Made by a program: the position numbers and the translations under genes. 61,131 nt of DNA from Stentor coeruleus (lineage: Eukaryota; Ciliophora; Heterotrichea; Heterotrichida; Stentoridae): the NCBI GenBank assembly GCA_001970955.1, contig MPUH01000363.1:1-61131 (forward strand), read 5' to 3'. The notes under the pieces are model-generated. The model did not search any database. It was not told where the DNA came from and saw only the letters and a program-made list of their open reading frames with translations. Each line of letters begins with the position of its first letter. The stretch's first letter is position 1. Positions 1-10,863 of the stretch are shown piece by piece.

Positions 1-490
1 CTTTTATGTTCTCTAATAGTTTTTTAACATAAAAAACTTCATTATTATGATAAAAATCAAAAAAACTATTAATCTTTATCATAAACTAACCGCTTAATTG
101 ATTTAAATATCTAAAAATCAAAAACAATTGTTAATATGTCCATAAATTTTAACTACTTCTCTATTCTAAACAATAAACCTATCATAAATAAAACTTCTTA
201 AAGTGTTCATCTTAATTTACCTCTACAAAAAAATATTACCCTAACTTCACATTAAATCAGCTTATCATCACTAATAAAATAACATAAATTCCTATCCTAA
301 ATCATAAAACCATCTCATCTCTCTAAAAAAAAAATTCTAATAAAAACCAAACTTCATCTCTCACTTTAAATATTCTAAAAATCTTACAAAATTATAGTTT
401 CAAAAGCAATAAACCTTAAATTAATAAAACTTATCAACTCTTCTATAAATGCATAAAAAGCACATATTCTTATCATCACATATTATAAAA
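1..490. other. AT-rich intergenic, 3' flank of the first gene
   Basis: No reading frame, RNA gene or repeat was recognised. The + strand is strikingly poor in G, so the sense strand downstream of the minus-strand gene at 491 is G-rich relative to C. No telomeric repeat is present, so this is not a chromosome end. Confidence 0.6.
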
Positions 491-1978
491 TTACACATCT
501 AAACTATCATGCAAATCTGCACCCTTCCTACTAAAATCTCCCCTATCTTTTCCTTTATACCCTAGTAAGCCTATCAACTGTTCCTTATCCCAAACTTTAC
601 TAGTTGACATCCTATAAATCGCTTTCCTCAATTCATAATCCCTCAAACCTCCTCTAATCTCTTCTTCTTCTCTCTTATTCATTTCTCTAGTTTTAGCTTC
701 TTCAATTTCCTCAATTTTCTTACACCTATCAACAAATTTGTTTTTAGCTATTTCCCTCATATACTCTTCTTTATTTTTTATCCTTTGAATATTCCAGTCC
801 TGTTTAAGTTTCTTCAAAGAATTTATCTGTTTTTTATATTCAAGTCTTTTCTGGTCTTCAAGATTTTTCCTTTCAATCCTAGAAATCGCATCATTAAGTT
901 TGTTTTCCAAACGTTTTTTCTTATAATTTTGTTCAATTTCCATAGTTTCATACACTTTGAAAATCTTACTCGATTGTCTTTTTGGTTCTTTTGACTTATC
1001 CTTGTTTCTTAAAAAGTCTTCAAATTTTTTATCAGAGATTTTTTTAACTTTGTAGTACTGGACCTGTCTTTTTTCTATTGTGTCATTTAACCTTTTTTTC
1101 ACTTCAGCTGTATGGCGCATTTTCGCATTCCATTTGTTTTCAAGGATTTTTTGTTTTTTGATTTTTTCTACGATTATTTTTTCAATAAGATCTTTAGCTT
1201 TAGCATCGTTTTCAGCTAGTTTATTTTTCCTAAGTTCTTGGATTTTTGCATCTTGTAATAGCATTTTCTGATAATAATACTGAGTTTTAGCTTCATGTCT
1301 TTGTCTTTTTTCAACTATCCCTTTAAGTTTATCTTTTTCTAATTTTACTAACCTTCTTTGTTCTTCAACATTTTTTTCATGGTATTTTATTTTATTTTGT
1401 TCTATCAAATTGTGTTCTTTTATAAGTTTTTTTTGCCTTTTGTTTCGGAGTTCAAACATCGATTCATTACGTTTTTTTACCCCTTCGGCTATAGTAGAAT
1501 TATTTAACATGATCTTATCTAAAAGCAAATTGTGCTCCATTTCTTTAATCTGTATACTTTTTTCTATAACATCTTGTCTTTCTATCATGTCACAAATACT
1601 TTTTACTTTTATGTTTAGGAATCTTTCTTCATCTTTTTTACTTTTAACAAAAGACATATTCATCGCTGTTGAACTTCTTGTGATATTTTCATATTCTGAA
1701 ATTATAGTTTTTCTTGTCTTTCGTACATTTGCTAAAATCTCTTTTCTTTTAGCTTCAAAAAACTCATAGTGCAAGTGTTTTATGTCTTCAGAATATTGGG
1801 ATAAAGTAAATTCATTTTCTGGGATAAAAAGCAAGTCTTGAGGTTTTACGCCTTCTCTAAGACAAGCTTCTATTGACCTTGGGGAGTTTATGACAAGGAT
1901 TTCTTCAAAGTCGTTTATGTCGTCAACAGTCAAATATTTCATCGTTTTCTTTTTTTGAGACCGAAAAACAAAGTCCAT
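491..1978 (-). CDS. CCDC177-like coiled-coil protein
   Basis: A 495-residue protein. Residues about 18-52 carry an S-P-R-S-x-E-A-C motif followed by G-V-x-P-x-D-L-L, which resembles the N-terminal signature of the CCDC177 family (DUF4659). From about residue 70 to 460 it is almost wholly Lys/Glu/Arg-rich coiled coil with many K-K-x-x-E heptad-like stretches. There is no membrane segment. The family is poorly characterised and associated with ciliated or flagellated lineages; a cytoskeletal or axonemal role is inference only. The start at 1978 is the first ATG of the frame; a second ATG 12 codons on is also possible. No 15-nt intron signature is apparent at either end. Confidence 0.6.
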   Translation of the reverse strand: MDFVFRSQKKKTMKYLTVDDINDFEEILVINSPRSIEACLREGVKPQDLLFIPENEFTLSQYSEDIKHLHYEFFEAKRKEILANVRKTRKTIISEYENITRSSTAMNMSFVKSKKDEERFLNIKVKSICDMIERQDVIEKSIQIKEMEHNLLLDKIMLNNSTIAEGVKKRNESMFELRNKRQKKLIKEHNLIEQNKIKYHEKNVEEQRRLVKLEKDKLKGIVEKRQRHEAKTQYYYQKMLLQDAKIQELRKNKLAENDAKAKDLIEKIIVEKIKKQKILENKWNAKMRHTAEVKKRLNDTIEKRQVQYYKVKKISDKKFEDFLRNKDKSKEPKRQSSKIFKVYETMEIEQNYKKKRLENKLNDAISRIERKNLEDQKRLEYKKQINSLKKLKQDWNIQRIKNKEEYMREIAKNKFVDRCKKIEEIEEAKTREMNKREEEEIRGGLRDYELRKAIYRMSTSKVWDKEQLIGLLGYKGKDRGDFSRKGADLHDSLDV

Positions 1979-2243
1979 TTTAATTATTTATCAAAAAGAA
2001 TATTGTGGTATTTTAGAAACTGCATGATTGAGTGAGTTTTTAGGTTTTGTGGTAAAGATAACATAGGAGTTTTAATTGTGAAGATGGGAATATATAATTT
2101 TTGACGTAAGGAGGACAAAATTTGAAATATAAATAAGTCTAAGTGTTTAGATTAAAATATTATGATTATAATATCTAACATATATTAACTATACAAAATT
2201 AAAAACTAAGAAGGTATTTTAAGAAAAATATTAAATTATAATA

Positions 2244-3044
2244 ATGAACGTGAAACCCACCGGAATTGATACACCTTTAAGTTTTCAGCAAATACTAAGC
2301 TGGATCTTAATTTTATACTGGACCGTGGTTTACTTCTTTCTCCTTGTGCCAATAAAGTGCTGTTTTACTATAGTACTAATGACCGCAATATACACCCTGC
2401 TATTTGGTTTTCTACTGTACTTCGGAATCAAAATAACAAAATCTGACCCTTCCGATCCTTACATAAGTCAATACAAACATTCACTTAGAACCACAACCCC
2501 ATTTTCAAGTGATTACAACAACTTTTGTGCTCTTTGTCACAGTCCAGTACATGATGAAAGCAAACATTGTATGGTCTGTTATCGATGTGTAGAGAATTTT
2601 GATCATCATTGCACTTGGGTGAATAACTGTATTGGGAAATCAAACTACCAATTATTTATAAAGCTGATTTTTAATCTTGAAATATTTTTAAGCCTTATTA
2701 TTGGTACTGGAATTGATAATATTTTTATGTTTTTTAATGAAAACCATAAGTATATTGAACTTTTAGAGTCTATTCTTTATTTACATTCAGCAAAGATTAG
2801 TTTGGTTCTTGTGATGATTTCTACTATTTCTTCAGGTGTTGTAGCATGTTTTAATGGATATTTGATAATATTCCATTTGTGGCTGATTAAAAACAATATG
2901 ACAACTTATCAGTACCTTTGTAAAGAGTCTAAGCCGAAAAATACGCAGGTTTTAGCTGATGTGCCTGGGGAATCTGTGAGTAATGACCCTGAGAAACAGG
3001 CATTGAATAGATCTGATAGAGAAAACCAGGAGTTTTCGAAATAG
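2244..3044 (+). CDS. DHHC-type protein S-palmitoyltransferase
   Basis: A 266-residue enzyme that transfers palmitate to cysteine thiols of membrane-associated proteins. Two hydrophobic segments (about 15-34 and 38-62) precede the cysteine-rich domain (about 94-140), which holds the CxxC and HCxxC zinc ligands and the catalytic D-H-H-C at 120-123. Two further hydrophobic stretches follow (about 138-160 and 185-212). Then comes T-T-Y-Q at 220, corresponding to the TTxE motif of the family. The tail is short and charged. Four TM segments with a cytosolic DHHC loop is the standard topology. It is expected on ER, Golgi or plasma membrane; the sequence does not say which. Several neighbours in the window (MGC-starting proteins) would be typical acylated substrates, but no link is shown. 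Confidence 0.93.
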   Translation: MNVKPTGIDTPLSFQQILSWILILYWTVVYFFLLVPIKCCFTIVLMTAIYTLLFGFLLYFGIKITKSDPSDPYISQYKHSLRTTTPFSSDYNNFCALCHSPVHDESKHCMVCYRCVENFDHHCTWVNNCIGKSNYQLFIKLIFNLEIFLSLIIGTGIDNIFMFFNENHKYIELLESILYLHSAKISLVLVMISTISSGVVACFNGYLIIFHLWLIKNNMTTYQYLCKESKPKNTQVLADVPGESVSNDPEKQALNRSDRENQEFSK

Positions 3045-4100
3045 TGAATAAATAGAGTAATAAATAATAAAAATATAAATAAATCTTTGCAGGTAGTTTG
3101 ATTTTATTGCTGAGGGAGAATTGGATGAGATTTTGAGTAGAAAATATAATGGATTTATTGATATGTAGATAAATATTATACAAAAAGATTATGCTTATAT
3201 AAAGTATGTAGATATGTAGATAAATATTATATAAAAAGATTATGTTTATATAAAGTATGTAATAAAATAATTTAAATATGTAGAATAATATTTGTATTTT
3301 AATATTAAAAGTCATATATTAACATAAATTAGCATTGTTTGACGTTTTTTAGAAGCTTAAAAAGGCTTCTTGTATAGTCATGCTTTCATAAATTTAAATA
3401 TTTTATATAACCTTATATTTTTTCATAACTTTATACACTAAAATTATAGTAAATACTACAACAGCCTCATCTGAATACATAAAATTACTTTTCTTCATCA
3501 CATATTCGAAACTTGATACCTAGATATAAAGACTTGTTACAGATAGCTAATGAAGATATTTATGATATATGCTCATAAAAGATTTTATATGAGAATTTGT
3601 TTAGGTCTCATTAGATAATACGTTTATCGTTACTTGATGAAAAAAGATAACTTTTGATTTTGCTTATGACTTGATTGTTATTCAGATATGGTCTTATGGT
3701 AGTTTAGTGCTAGCTTTCTATATCTTTTTATATAAGATTATTTAAATAACTTTCACTAGTCCTATTATAAGATAAGTGATTTCTAAGCTAAATCATTATC
3801 ATGCACAACAATATGTATTTTCTATAAATCCTAAACAACTCAGACATCCACTCAATGAAATTTACAGTACAAAATATAGTTAAATTAAAACCTATCTAAA
3901 CACACAAAAACAAAACTATTACAATTTAAAATCTGATAAATATCCCTAAAAACTACAAAGTCCGCAAATTCACATCCAAAACTAAATATTAATCGTTAAA
4001 AATTAAATTTTTCATATAATACTATGCCAAACCCCCCAATAAAACCAAAACTTTCTTCTAAAACACTTTCTAATATCTACTATTTCTTAATTAAACTATT
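3045..4100. other. intergenic, about 1 kb
   Basis: Convergent 3' flanks of the DHHC and C2 genes. It contains the two-copy 51-bp repeat at 3161-3262. Otherwise no gene can be supported; a few short open stretches (for example around 3100-3165 on +) have no start or homologue that I recognise. The right half is G-poor on +. Confidence 0.5.
3161..3262. repeat. 51-bp direct tandem duplication (2 copies)
   Basis: The block beginning atatgtagataaatatta at 3161 recurs at 3212 with very few substitutions (c/t differences), so the period is 51 bp. It lies in non-coding DNA just after the DHHC gene. Confidence 0.85.
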
Positions 4101-4775
4101 CTAATAAGGTGGTGGATATCCATAAGGTGGAGGAGGCATATTTCCAGGATAAGGTGGTGGATAAGCTCCAGGATAAGGTGGTGGTGGTTGATTCCCATAC
4201 ATCATTTGTGGAGGATATCCAGGCATAGGTCCTGGTATAGGTACAGGTGGTCCATAAGCTCCAAATTGTGGTGGGGGTGGATAACCCATAGCTTGTAATT
4301 GAGGTGGAATAACAGGATAAGCAGGATATCCCATATTCATAGGCATAGGTGTATATACTTGTTGATATATAACTTGAGGACCTCCTTGCATTGGTGCTTG
4401 TTGATCTGGAGTAAAAGTTGTACTAAGTCTAATATCTCCTGATTTTTTCCCTCTATATGACAATTCTATCCAATCATCCCAATTTGGTCTTGATAGAATT
4501 CTTGCTATTGGGACAACAGCTTCACCTACTAAATCATCACGTGAATTACTATCATAGTCCCAAACAGCTACAGATATAGTATCTTCATATGTTTTTTTGA
4601 ATACAAACTGGTCTTGCCATGAAGGCATTTTACCAGCACCACTAGCAATACGAGATTTTTGCTTCTGAGAACCGAGGGTTATTAAACAGTAAGGGTCCAT
4701 TTTCGAGAGGAAGTCAGTGTCGCGGGTCATTCGGGCGCAGATCGGGCGGATTATGAGAGTTCCGTGTTGGCTCAT
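4101..4775 (-). CDS. C2-domain protein with Pro/Tyr/Gly-rich tail
   Basis: A 224-residue protein. Residues about 5-120 form a C2 domain: an L-x-I-x-P opening strand, then S-K-M-D-P-Y-C with Asp in the first loop, P-x-W-x-D-x-F, and a V-W-D-Y-D loop with Asp pairs suited to Ca2+ binding. Residues about 125-224 are low-complexity Pro, Gly, Tyr and Met with many P-P-P-Y and Y-P repeats. C2 proteins with such tails bind phospholipid in a Ca2+-dependent way; the tail may be disordered and bind WW/SH3-like partners (inference). Its codon and base composition differ from neighbours because of the tail. The start is the only ATG before the domain. Confidence 0.85.
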   Translation of the reverse strand: MSQHGTLIIRPICARMTRDTDFLSKMDPYCLITLGSQKQKSRIASGAGKMPSWQDQFVFKKTYEDTISVAVWDYDSNSRDDLVGEAVVPIARILSRPNWDDWIELSYRGKKSGDIRLSTTFTPDQQAPMQGGPQVIYQQVYTPMPMNMGYPAYPVIPPQLQAMGYPPPPQFGAYGPPVPIPGPMPGYPPQMMYGNQPPPPYPGAYPPPYPGNMPPPPYGYPPPY

Positions 4776-5304
4776 ATTTATTTCGCTTATGGGAAATCAG
4801 CAAATGGTAGAGTTTGTTGTTGATTTAGGGGTTAAAGAAAATTTATTATTTTGAGGAAGGCTTTGGGGAATTGGGTTAGAAAATTTATAGGATTTTGTGT
4901 AGGAAAAATAGTATTTGATGTTTTTAGATTTTGATGGAGTTATTAATAGTTTGGATCCTCGAATTTAAAACTACTGGAAAATCATAGTAAAAAAATATAT
5001 ATTCATGAATGATTATCTAAACTTATCTTTTTTTTTCAACTAACTATAATCTGGTCAGAATTGCTACTAAAAATAATCCTGTTTTTGATGCCTTTAAACT
5101 TATCGTCGAATTTTCTTAATAGATCTAAATGCTAATTATTTACCTTCTCATAAAACTAAATTTATTTCTTCTACGGCCTGGGAAACTTATCAGTTTTCAC
5201 AATTGCATCTATCCTCCAGCTACTTAAACTTTAAGTTCTTTCTTTTCTCCATTATTTACCAGTTCTCTTCACCTATTATAAATTAATAATTAAACACTTA
5301 CTAT
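4776..5304. other. intergenic, nothing recognised
   Basis: 5' flank of the C2 gene and 3' flank of the large surface-protein gene, both on the minus strand. AT-rich; no RNA gene, repeat or convincing frame seen. Confidence 0.5.
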
Positions 5305-8300
5305 CTAAGTATTAATAACATTAGCGGTTGTATCGATGTTTAAAAAAGTTTTAGGAACAACCTTATTATTCTTAGTTTTTTCCAATCTTTTTTTATTTCT
5401 ACAATCTCTAATTTTGTTTATTATATTCAAAATAGTTCTAAATGAACTAAAAAAAATATTCATAGCCCAAGCTGCAATAATAAACTCTATACAAATATTT
5501 GCATTATTTTCATTCATAATTCCATCATCTTTCAATTCATCTAATAAAATAAAGGTATAAAATCCAGCAATTGTTATCTCACCACAAAAATTTGATATAT
5601 TTTGCTCAATATTTTTAAAACTCCTAAATGAAATTATATATAAAGGTACCTATATAATATTTACTGACAAACTGAATGTAATACAAATTGCTAATTGTAA
5701 CTTTTCATCTTTTATAAATAAGTAAGATAATACAAGTGATGATCTTCTTAATATGTATAAGATATAAAACATCCACATTTCAAGTCCAGTATTCTTGAAT
5801 TCCTCAAAAAATGTTGAGAATTTTTTTTCGAAATCTGTTATTGCGTTTTCATCAACAAGCATACCTCTTTTAAAAATCGCATATAGCATAACCCCTAAGA
5901 GGAATATTTGAACTGACTAAGTAAAATTTACTAGAATTATAAGGCAAATCACTGCATTAATGATTTGAGTTATATTGTCAAATTTACTGTGAATAAGGCT
6001 GAATGAGCTTATAATTGTAAGCTCGAAATATGTTTGGAGCCAGAAACGAAGGAAAATACTGTATTTGAATGAACTTTTTATTTTCAGCAGATTTAGTTTA
6101 TGCTTAATCCATTGCTTTCTAGATAAAATAAGGACTGATATCAAAATTGATATAAAAATAGAGAGCAATGTAAGTTGACCTCCTCCGCTTATTAAAATCA
6201 AATTATTATGAATCCCTAGTTTTTTTAATTTCTCAGGCATATCATTTCCTTGATTGCTGTCAAAGATTTTGGCAAATGCATTTGGGATTAAATCTTGCAT
6301 CCTGAGTCCTATTAAAAACTCAGATAAAACCTTATTCATCTTTATGTTCATTAAATAAGAAGCATAAAACATTTCAGCTGTATTTGCGAAGTCAAAAAAA
6401 GAAGCAAGATTGAAATTCATAAAACTAACTCCTAAAGTTATAGAAACTCCTGCAATACTTCCTTTTGCTGCTTTAGCCTTTGCCGCCTTAGCATTTGCTT
6501 CTAACTTTTTTTCTGCTATAAAATCCTCTGTAATAAACAACAAAGCAACAAGTGTTTTCCCATGTAATAATGAATTGTAAACTGATGCTATATCTGAAAT
6601 TATAGTAATATTCAAAAATGAGCTACTAGTAGCATTACCAGGTATCTCAGGAATTACATAAAAAATATTAAGAGTATCTGATTTCAATACAAAATTCACA
6701 ATTTTCTTATTTATTGAAACTTCAAGCTGTGATTTTTTTAATTGATATTTAAGTGGTTCACTAAAAATTAAAGATGCTACATTTTCTTGATTAATCGAAA
6801 CAACTACATTGAATATTTTTTTGGGGCATTCTTCAAGACATTCTGTGCATTTTTTATATAAAAAATCATAGTATTGATTAAAATCACATGGATTTATGCA
6901 TGAACCTGATACCAAACAGTAATTACACTCTTTACAATCTGAACTAATTAATTCTGAAACATAAGGTGCTGTTAGAAAAAAATCTAGTGTATAAATAAAT
7001 CCAGTGTAGGTGTTATTAAATAAAGAATCTGAGCCTATGAATAAAAATGAGTTTATTTTGTCGATAAATTTTGAATTTGTGAAAAATGATGGAGTTTCTT
7101 CGATATTGTTGACTATAATTGATAGACCTAAGGATGTTTTATAGATTATAAGGAGATGATTCCATTCTATTTCAAGGATACTATTAGATGTTATGCTATA
7201 AATTTTATTTTCAATTTCAATTGCAATATTTAGATGAAAACTTTTGAGATTTATGCTGAAAAATAGGTTTTTTGATGCTGAATATTTTGAGATTATTGTT
7301 GAATCAGCGCTTTTAGGTTTTATCCACAAAGATATGGCAAAGTAACTGCCAAATAGCATTTTATTAGTAAAATCTATTTTCAAAGCACTTTGGCCTGGAA
7401 AGTAGGCTCCTCGTAGATAAACTGAAAATGGAAGAGATTCTGAAAGACTTGATGAGGCAGTGACACCAAATGCTTCGATATTGTAAACATCATCATAAAA
7501 ATAATTCTTTGTGCCTTCAAAAGTAAAAGATAATATTTTTGTTTTATCTGGTATGCATTCATTAAATTTTTCAATAAAACCTAAAGGACATAGTGGTAAA
7601 CACACTCCTTCAAGAATAAAATTTTTGCACTTTGAGCATTCATAATAAGTTGGACCTGTACACTCTAAACAGTTTTCATTGCATTCAAAGCATTTCTTTA
7701 ATAAAATTTCATAATATTCAAAGGAATTACATTTAATTTCATAAGGATAGAGAGTTCCTTTTTGCACAATGCAATTTAAAAATTTTCCTTTAGTTGATAC
7801 TATATTACTTTTAGTAATTTTTAAAGTAAATTCAATTTGATTAGGTAATGTTTCATTTGGATATATATTAAAACAGTAATCCTGTCCACTATTATGAACA
7901 AATATTGCTGTAATAATCAAATCAGAATCTATGGATAATAGAAAATCACTTCTTAATAAATCTTCAGAGAGTTCTTCATCAAAGTTTATAATAATACTGT
8001 TTGAAGTGTTAACAGAAATAGACCAAGAAAATAAATTTGAAATAGTGAATAAATCAGAAGTAGCATCAAGAAAATTAAAAGCATAAGCTTTTAAATAAAA
8101 TTCTCCTTGTGAATCGATACTCAAGTTGCTAAAATAAACTGTTCCATTTTCTGTACGTTGATTACTGATTATCTTTTCCAAAGGTTCTAAAACGAGATAA
8201 ACATGATACGACCACTCAGTCAATTTTGTTATCAAATCACTACTATAACCTTCAATTAAAACATCAAATAAACAAGCAAAGCATTTTGGCTGAATAAATT

Positions 8301-9291
8301 TTACCAATGAATTAGGGAAACTAATTATCAAAGCTTTATCATAAACAGTAAACCCAACTGATGAGCCAATACAATAATCTGAATAGCTGGCTGTAATAAT
8401 ATAATATCCACTTCTTATAAAATATAGTTCATTTATTATTGTCATATCTGAATTAATATTTGCGATAATTGAATTTGTTTCTTTAGACACAGAATTTATC
8501 CCTGAAGGTATTGAATCTATAGTAGCTTTATATGAGTTGCCTATATTATAATTTCCGGTTATATAGTTTAAAATCCTAATCTGAAGTGAAAAATGGAATA
8601 TTGTATGTATGAGCTGTACACTTTCTTCAGGAAAAGTGACTTCTATTTTATTTGTGCAGTCACTAACAATAACTGAAAATATGCAAGTAAAAATAGAATC
8701 AAAAATTGTAAACACTTTTTTAATACCAGGAGTGCTAAAAGAAATTAAAGTTGAATAAGGTTCTTGATAGGAAAAAAGGCTGCCTATACTATCAAATGAA
8801 CTTTCACCTAACTCGATAAAATCGATAGTATTAATAAAAATAGTATCTCCATAATTATCCATCATCAATGCAGTTATTATAGTTTGATCATTTACAAAGA
8901 CTGTTGTAGGATTTGCATTTATCTGTGCAATCTTGCATGGGCCATTATTATTCGCTCTACCAAAGGTTGAAGATCTTGCTGATGTATACCCTGGTGATAC
9001 AGCGATCAAAGTGAAATCACCTGCACAATAATAATCAAATTGGGCAAATATCGTACCATTAGTCATTTTTAACTCAAAAATCTCGCCTTTTAAAACTCCT
9101 GGAGGTTCTTGATAAACATAGATATATACATCAGTTATCATTAGATTATTTTCTATGCCTCCAGTTATCACTTCAAACTCTACAGTCTGATCATCCTAAA
9201 TAATAATCACAAAGTTAATATAACTGAAATACAAATTATTTCCTGTTGCACTCCACAGCTTAGCTAGGGCTAAAACTAATGTTATACACAT
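5305..9291 (-). CDS. large cysteine-rich, LamG-like multi-TM surface protein (paralogue A)
   Basis: Spliced gene of five exons (9291-9211, 9195-8305, 8289-5932, 5916-5665, 5649-5305; about 1308 residues). Four 15-nt introns lie at 9196-9210, 8290-8304, 5917-5931 and 5650-5664. The one at 8290 has no in-frame stop and is recognised because the paralogue at 44159 has the same intron with a TAG. Order: signal peptide (ending near A-T-G), a beta-rich ectodomain, a C-x-x-C cysteine cluster, a LamG/ConA-like jelly-roll with W-N-H-L-L-I, a second shorter cysteine cluster, an Ala/Lys-rich stretch, then about seven hydrophobic segments. It resembles lineage-specific ciliate surface proteins with growth-factor-receptor-type cysteine repeats. 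Ligand and function are unknown. An upstream in-frame ATG at 9306 is possible. Confidence 0.8.
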
Positions 9292-10040
9292 ATTTATTAT
9301 AATCATAAGAATATTTTTTAATTATTAGGAATAGCTTAAAGGCTTTAAAAATGATTTCATGTAATAAATTGTTATTTGAAGTTGTAGATTCTTATAGTTT
9401 AGGTATTTTATTTGATAAGTGCATCTTGCTTTAAGAATTCCTTAGTTTATTCATAAAAAAATTGCGAAAACAGGATAAAGAGCTTTTTTGATGAAGTATA
9501 GGCAAAATCAATCTATCTGCTGATTATATAATAATTAATAAAGTACAATATAAAATTTTCAAAGCTTCTAATTAAAAATATTGTTGTTTATGCAATGAAA
9601 TTATTATTTTTTTGAAATGTTAATCTCATGATACTAGTAACTCAAGTCAAAGAAAATTCGATATCACAAGAGAAAAAAAGTAGATAATTCATAACCAAAC
9701 AGAAAAAAAGCTGCACACTTTTCATCATAAATACTCCCAATCTGCATCCCCATCAATGATATCTCAATCTGCATTTTACATCAATACATAATCTTAACCT
9801 TTAGCCTAGATTTTCTTATAAATCAGTGTCATATTTCTGCTTGTCTCTCAAAAATTCAAAATCATTTTACTCATAATTTATCTTCCCCGATTACTTATTA
9901 TTTTATTTCAATTAAAAAATACCAACACCATAAAATTGATAATTTTCTCTATTTCCATTATAATCTAACAAACTATTATAAAAATTATCTGAATTTTAAA
10001 TCCTAATAACCCTTTCATTTACAAAAAATTATAAAATATT
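9292..10040. other. divergent intergenic region, presumed bidirectional promoter
   Basis: Lies between the starts of the surface-protein gene (-) and the Rab gene (+), so both promoters must be here. No named promoter element was recognised. The half nearest the Rab gene is C-rich and G-poor on +. Confidence 0.4.
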
Positions 10041-10655
10041 ATGATGTCAGGACGTGATTAGTAATATCTAACCAGTGACTATTTATTTAAAATAGTTTTA
10101 GTAGGCGACTCAGGAGTAGGAAAATCATGCCTCTTACTAAGATTTGCCGATGACACTTTTTCAGAAAGCTACATAAGTACAATTGGTGTTGATTTTAGAT
10201 TCAAAACATTATCAATAGATGGACAGATAATCAAGCTTCAAATATGGGATACAGCAGGACAAGAAAGATTTAAAACAATCACAAGTGCTTATTATCGTGG
10301 AGCAGATGGAGTAATATTAGTATTTGATAAGACTTCAAGAGATACATTTAACAATATAGCATCATGGCTTGAAGAAATTAATAAATATTCTGAAACTTCA
10401 ACAAGGATATTGGTTGGGAATAAGGATGATGCAAAAGAGATTATGCAAGTAGATCAAGAGACTGGTAATAAGTATGCGAATGAGTTAAAAATGAATTATG
10501 TTGAAACTAGTGCTTTGAATTCTCATCAGGTTACTTTTGCTTTTGAATCTATAGCTAGAGAACTTATAGCTAGAAAAACAAACTCGGTAGAAAAAGGAAA
10601 GAAGCTAGGCTCAGGCCAACCTAAGTCTATAGGAAATTGTTGTGGCTCATATTAA
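10041..10655 (+). CDS. Rab1-like small GTPase
   Basis: Two exons (10041-10060, 10076-10655) around the 15-nt intron gtaatatctaaccag at 10061-10075. Removing it restores M-M-S-G-R-D-Y-D-Y-L-F-K before the GTPase fold; about 199 residues. Present are the P-loop G-D-S-G-V-G-K-S, the Rab switch I I-G-V-D-F, the switch [15 protein letters not shown] for guanine recognition, and E-T-S-A. The C-terminus has C-C followed by G-S-Y, a CCxxx geranylgeranylation signal like that of Rab11. The I-G-V-D-F-R-F-K-T segment is closest to the Rab1/Rab8 group, which directs ER-Golgi or exocytic vesicle traffic. The exact subfamily is uncertain. Confidence 0.9.
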
Positions 10656-10757
10656 ATTAGATTTTCAGGTTTTGATTAGATAAGAATTATTTCTAACAAC
10701 TCTTCAAATTTTGTTAATGAAAACTTTAATAAACATAAACTTTCTTTCGAAATATTT

Positions 10758-10830
10758 TTCGTTTATCACAATTTTTATTGTATTTCTCAACCCNTTCGTT
10801 TATCACAATTTTTATTGTATTTCTCAACCC
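10758..10830. repeat. 36-bp direct copies flanking a single N (assembly join)
   Basis: The 36 bp at 10758-10793 recur exactly at 10795-10830, separated by one N at 10794. This is the pattern expected when two contig ends that overlap are scaffolded without merging. It lies about 35 bp upstream of the NAC beta start. Confidence 0.85.
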
Positions 10831-10863
10831 AATTCAAATTTATAGCTATATGGCTTTAATAAT

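Noticed and set aside
3093..3167. Short open stretch reading I-A-E-G-E-L-D-E-I-L after the DHHC gene
   Set aside because: No start codon, no fitting tiny intron to join it to the DHHC frame, and only about 22 codons long.
2929..3315. Minus-strand frame of 128 codons
   Set aside because: Low-complexity Ile/Tyr/Leu translation of the 51-bp repeat and AT-rich DNA, overlapping the DHHC gene.
3680..3740. A W-S-Y-G stretch resembling kinase subdomain IX in the 3.0-4.1 kb gap
   Set aside because: No other kinase motif could be found around it; a chance match is more likely.
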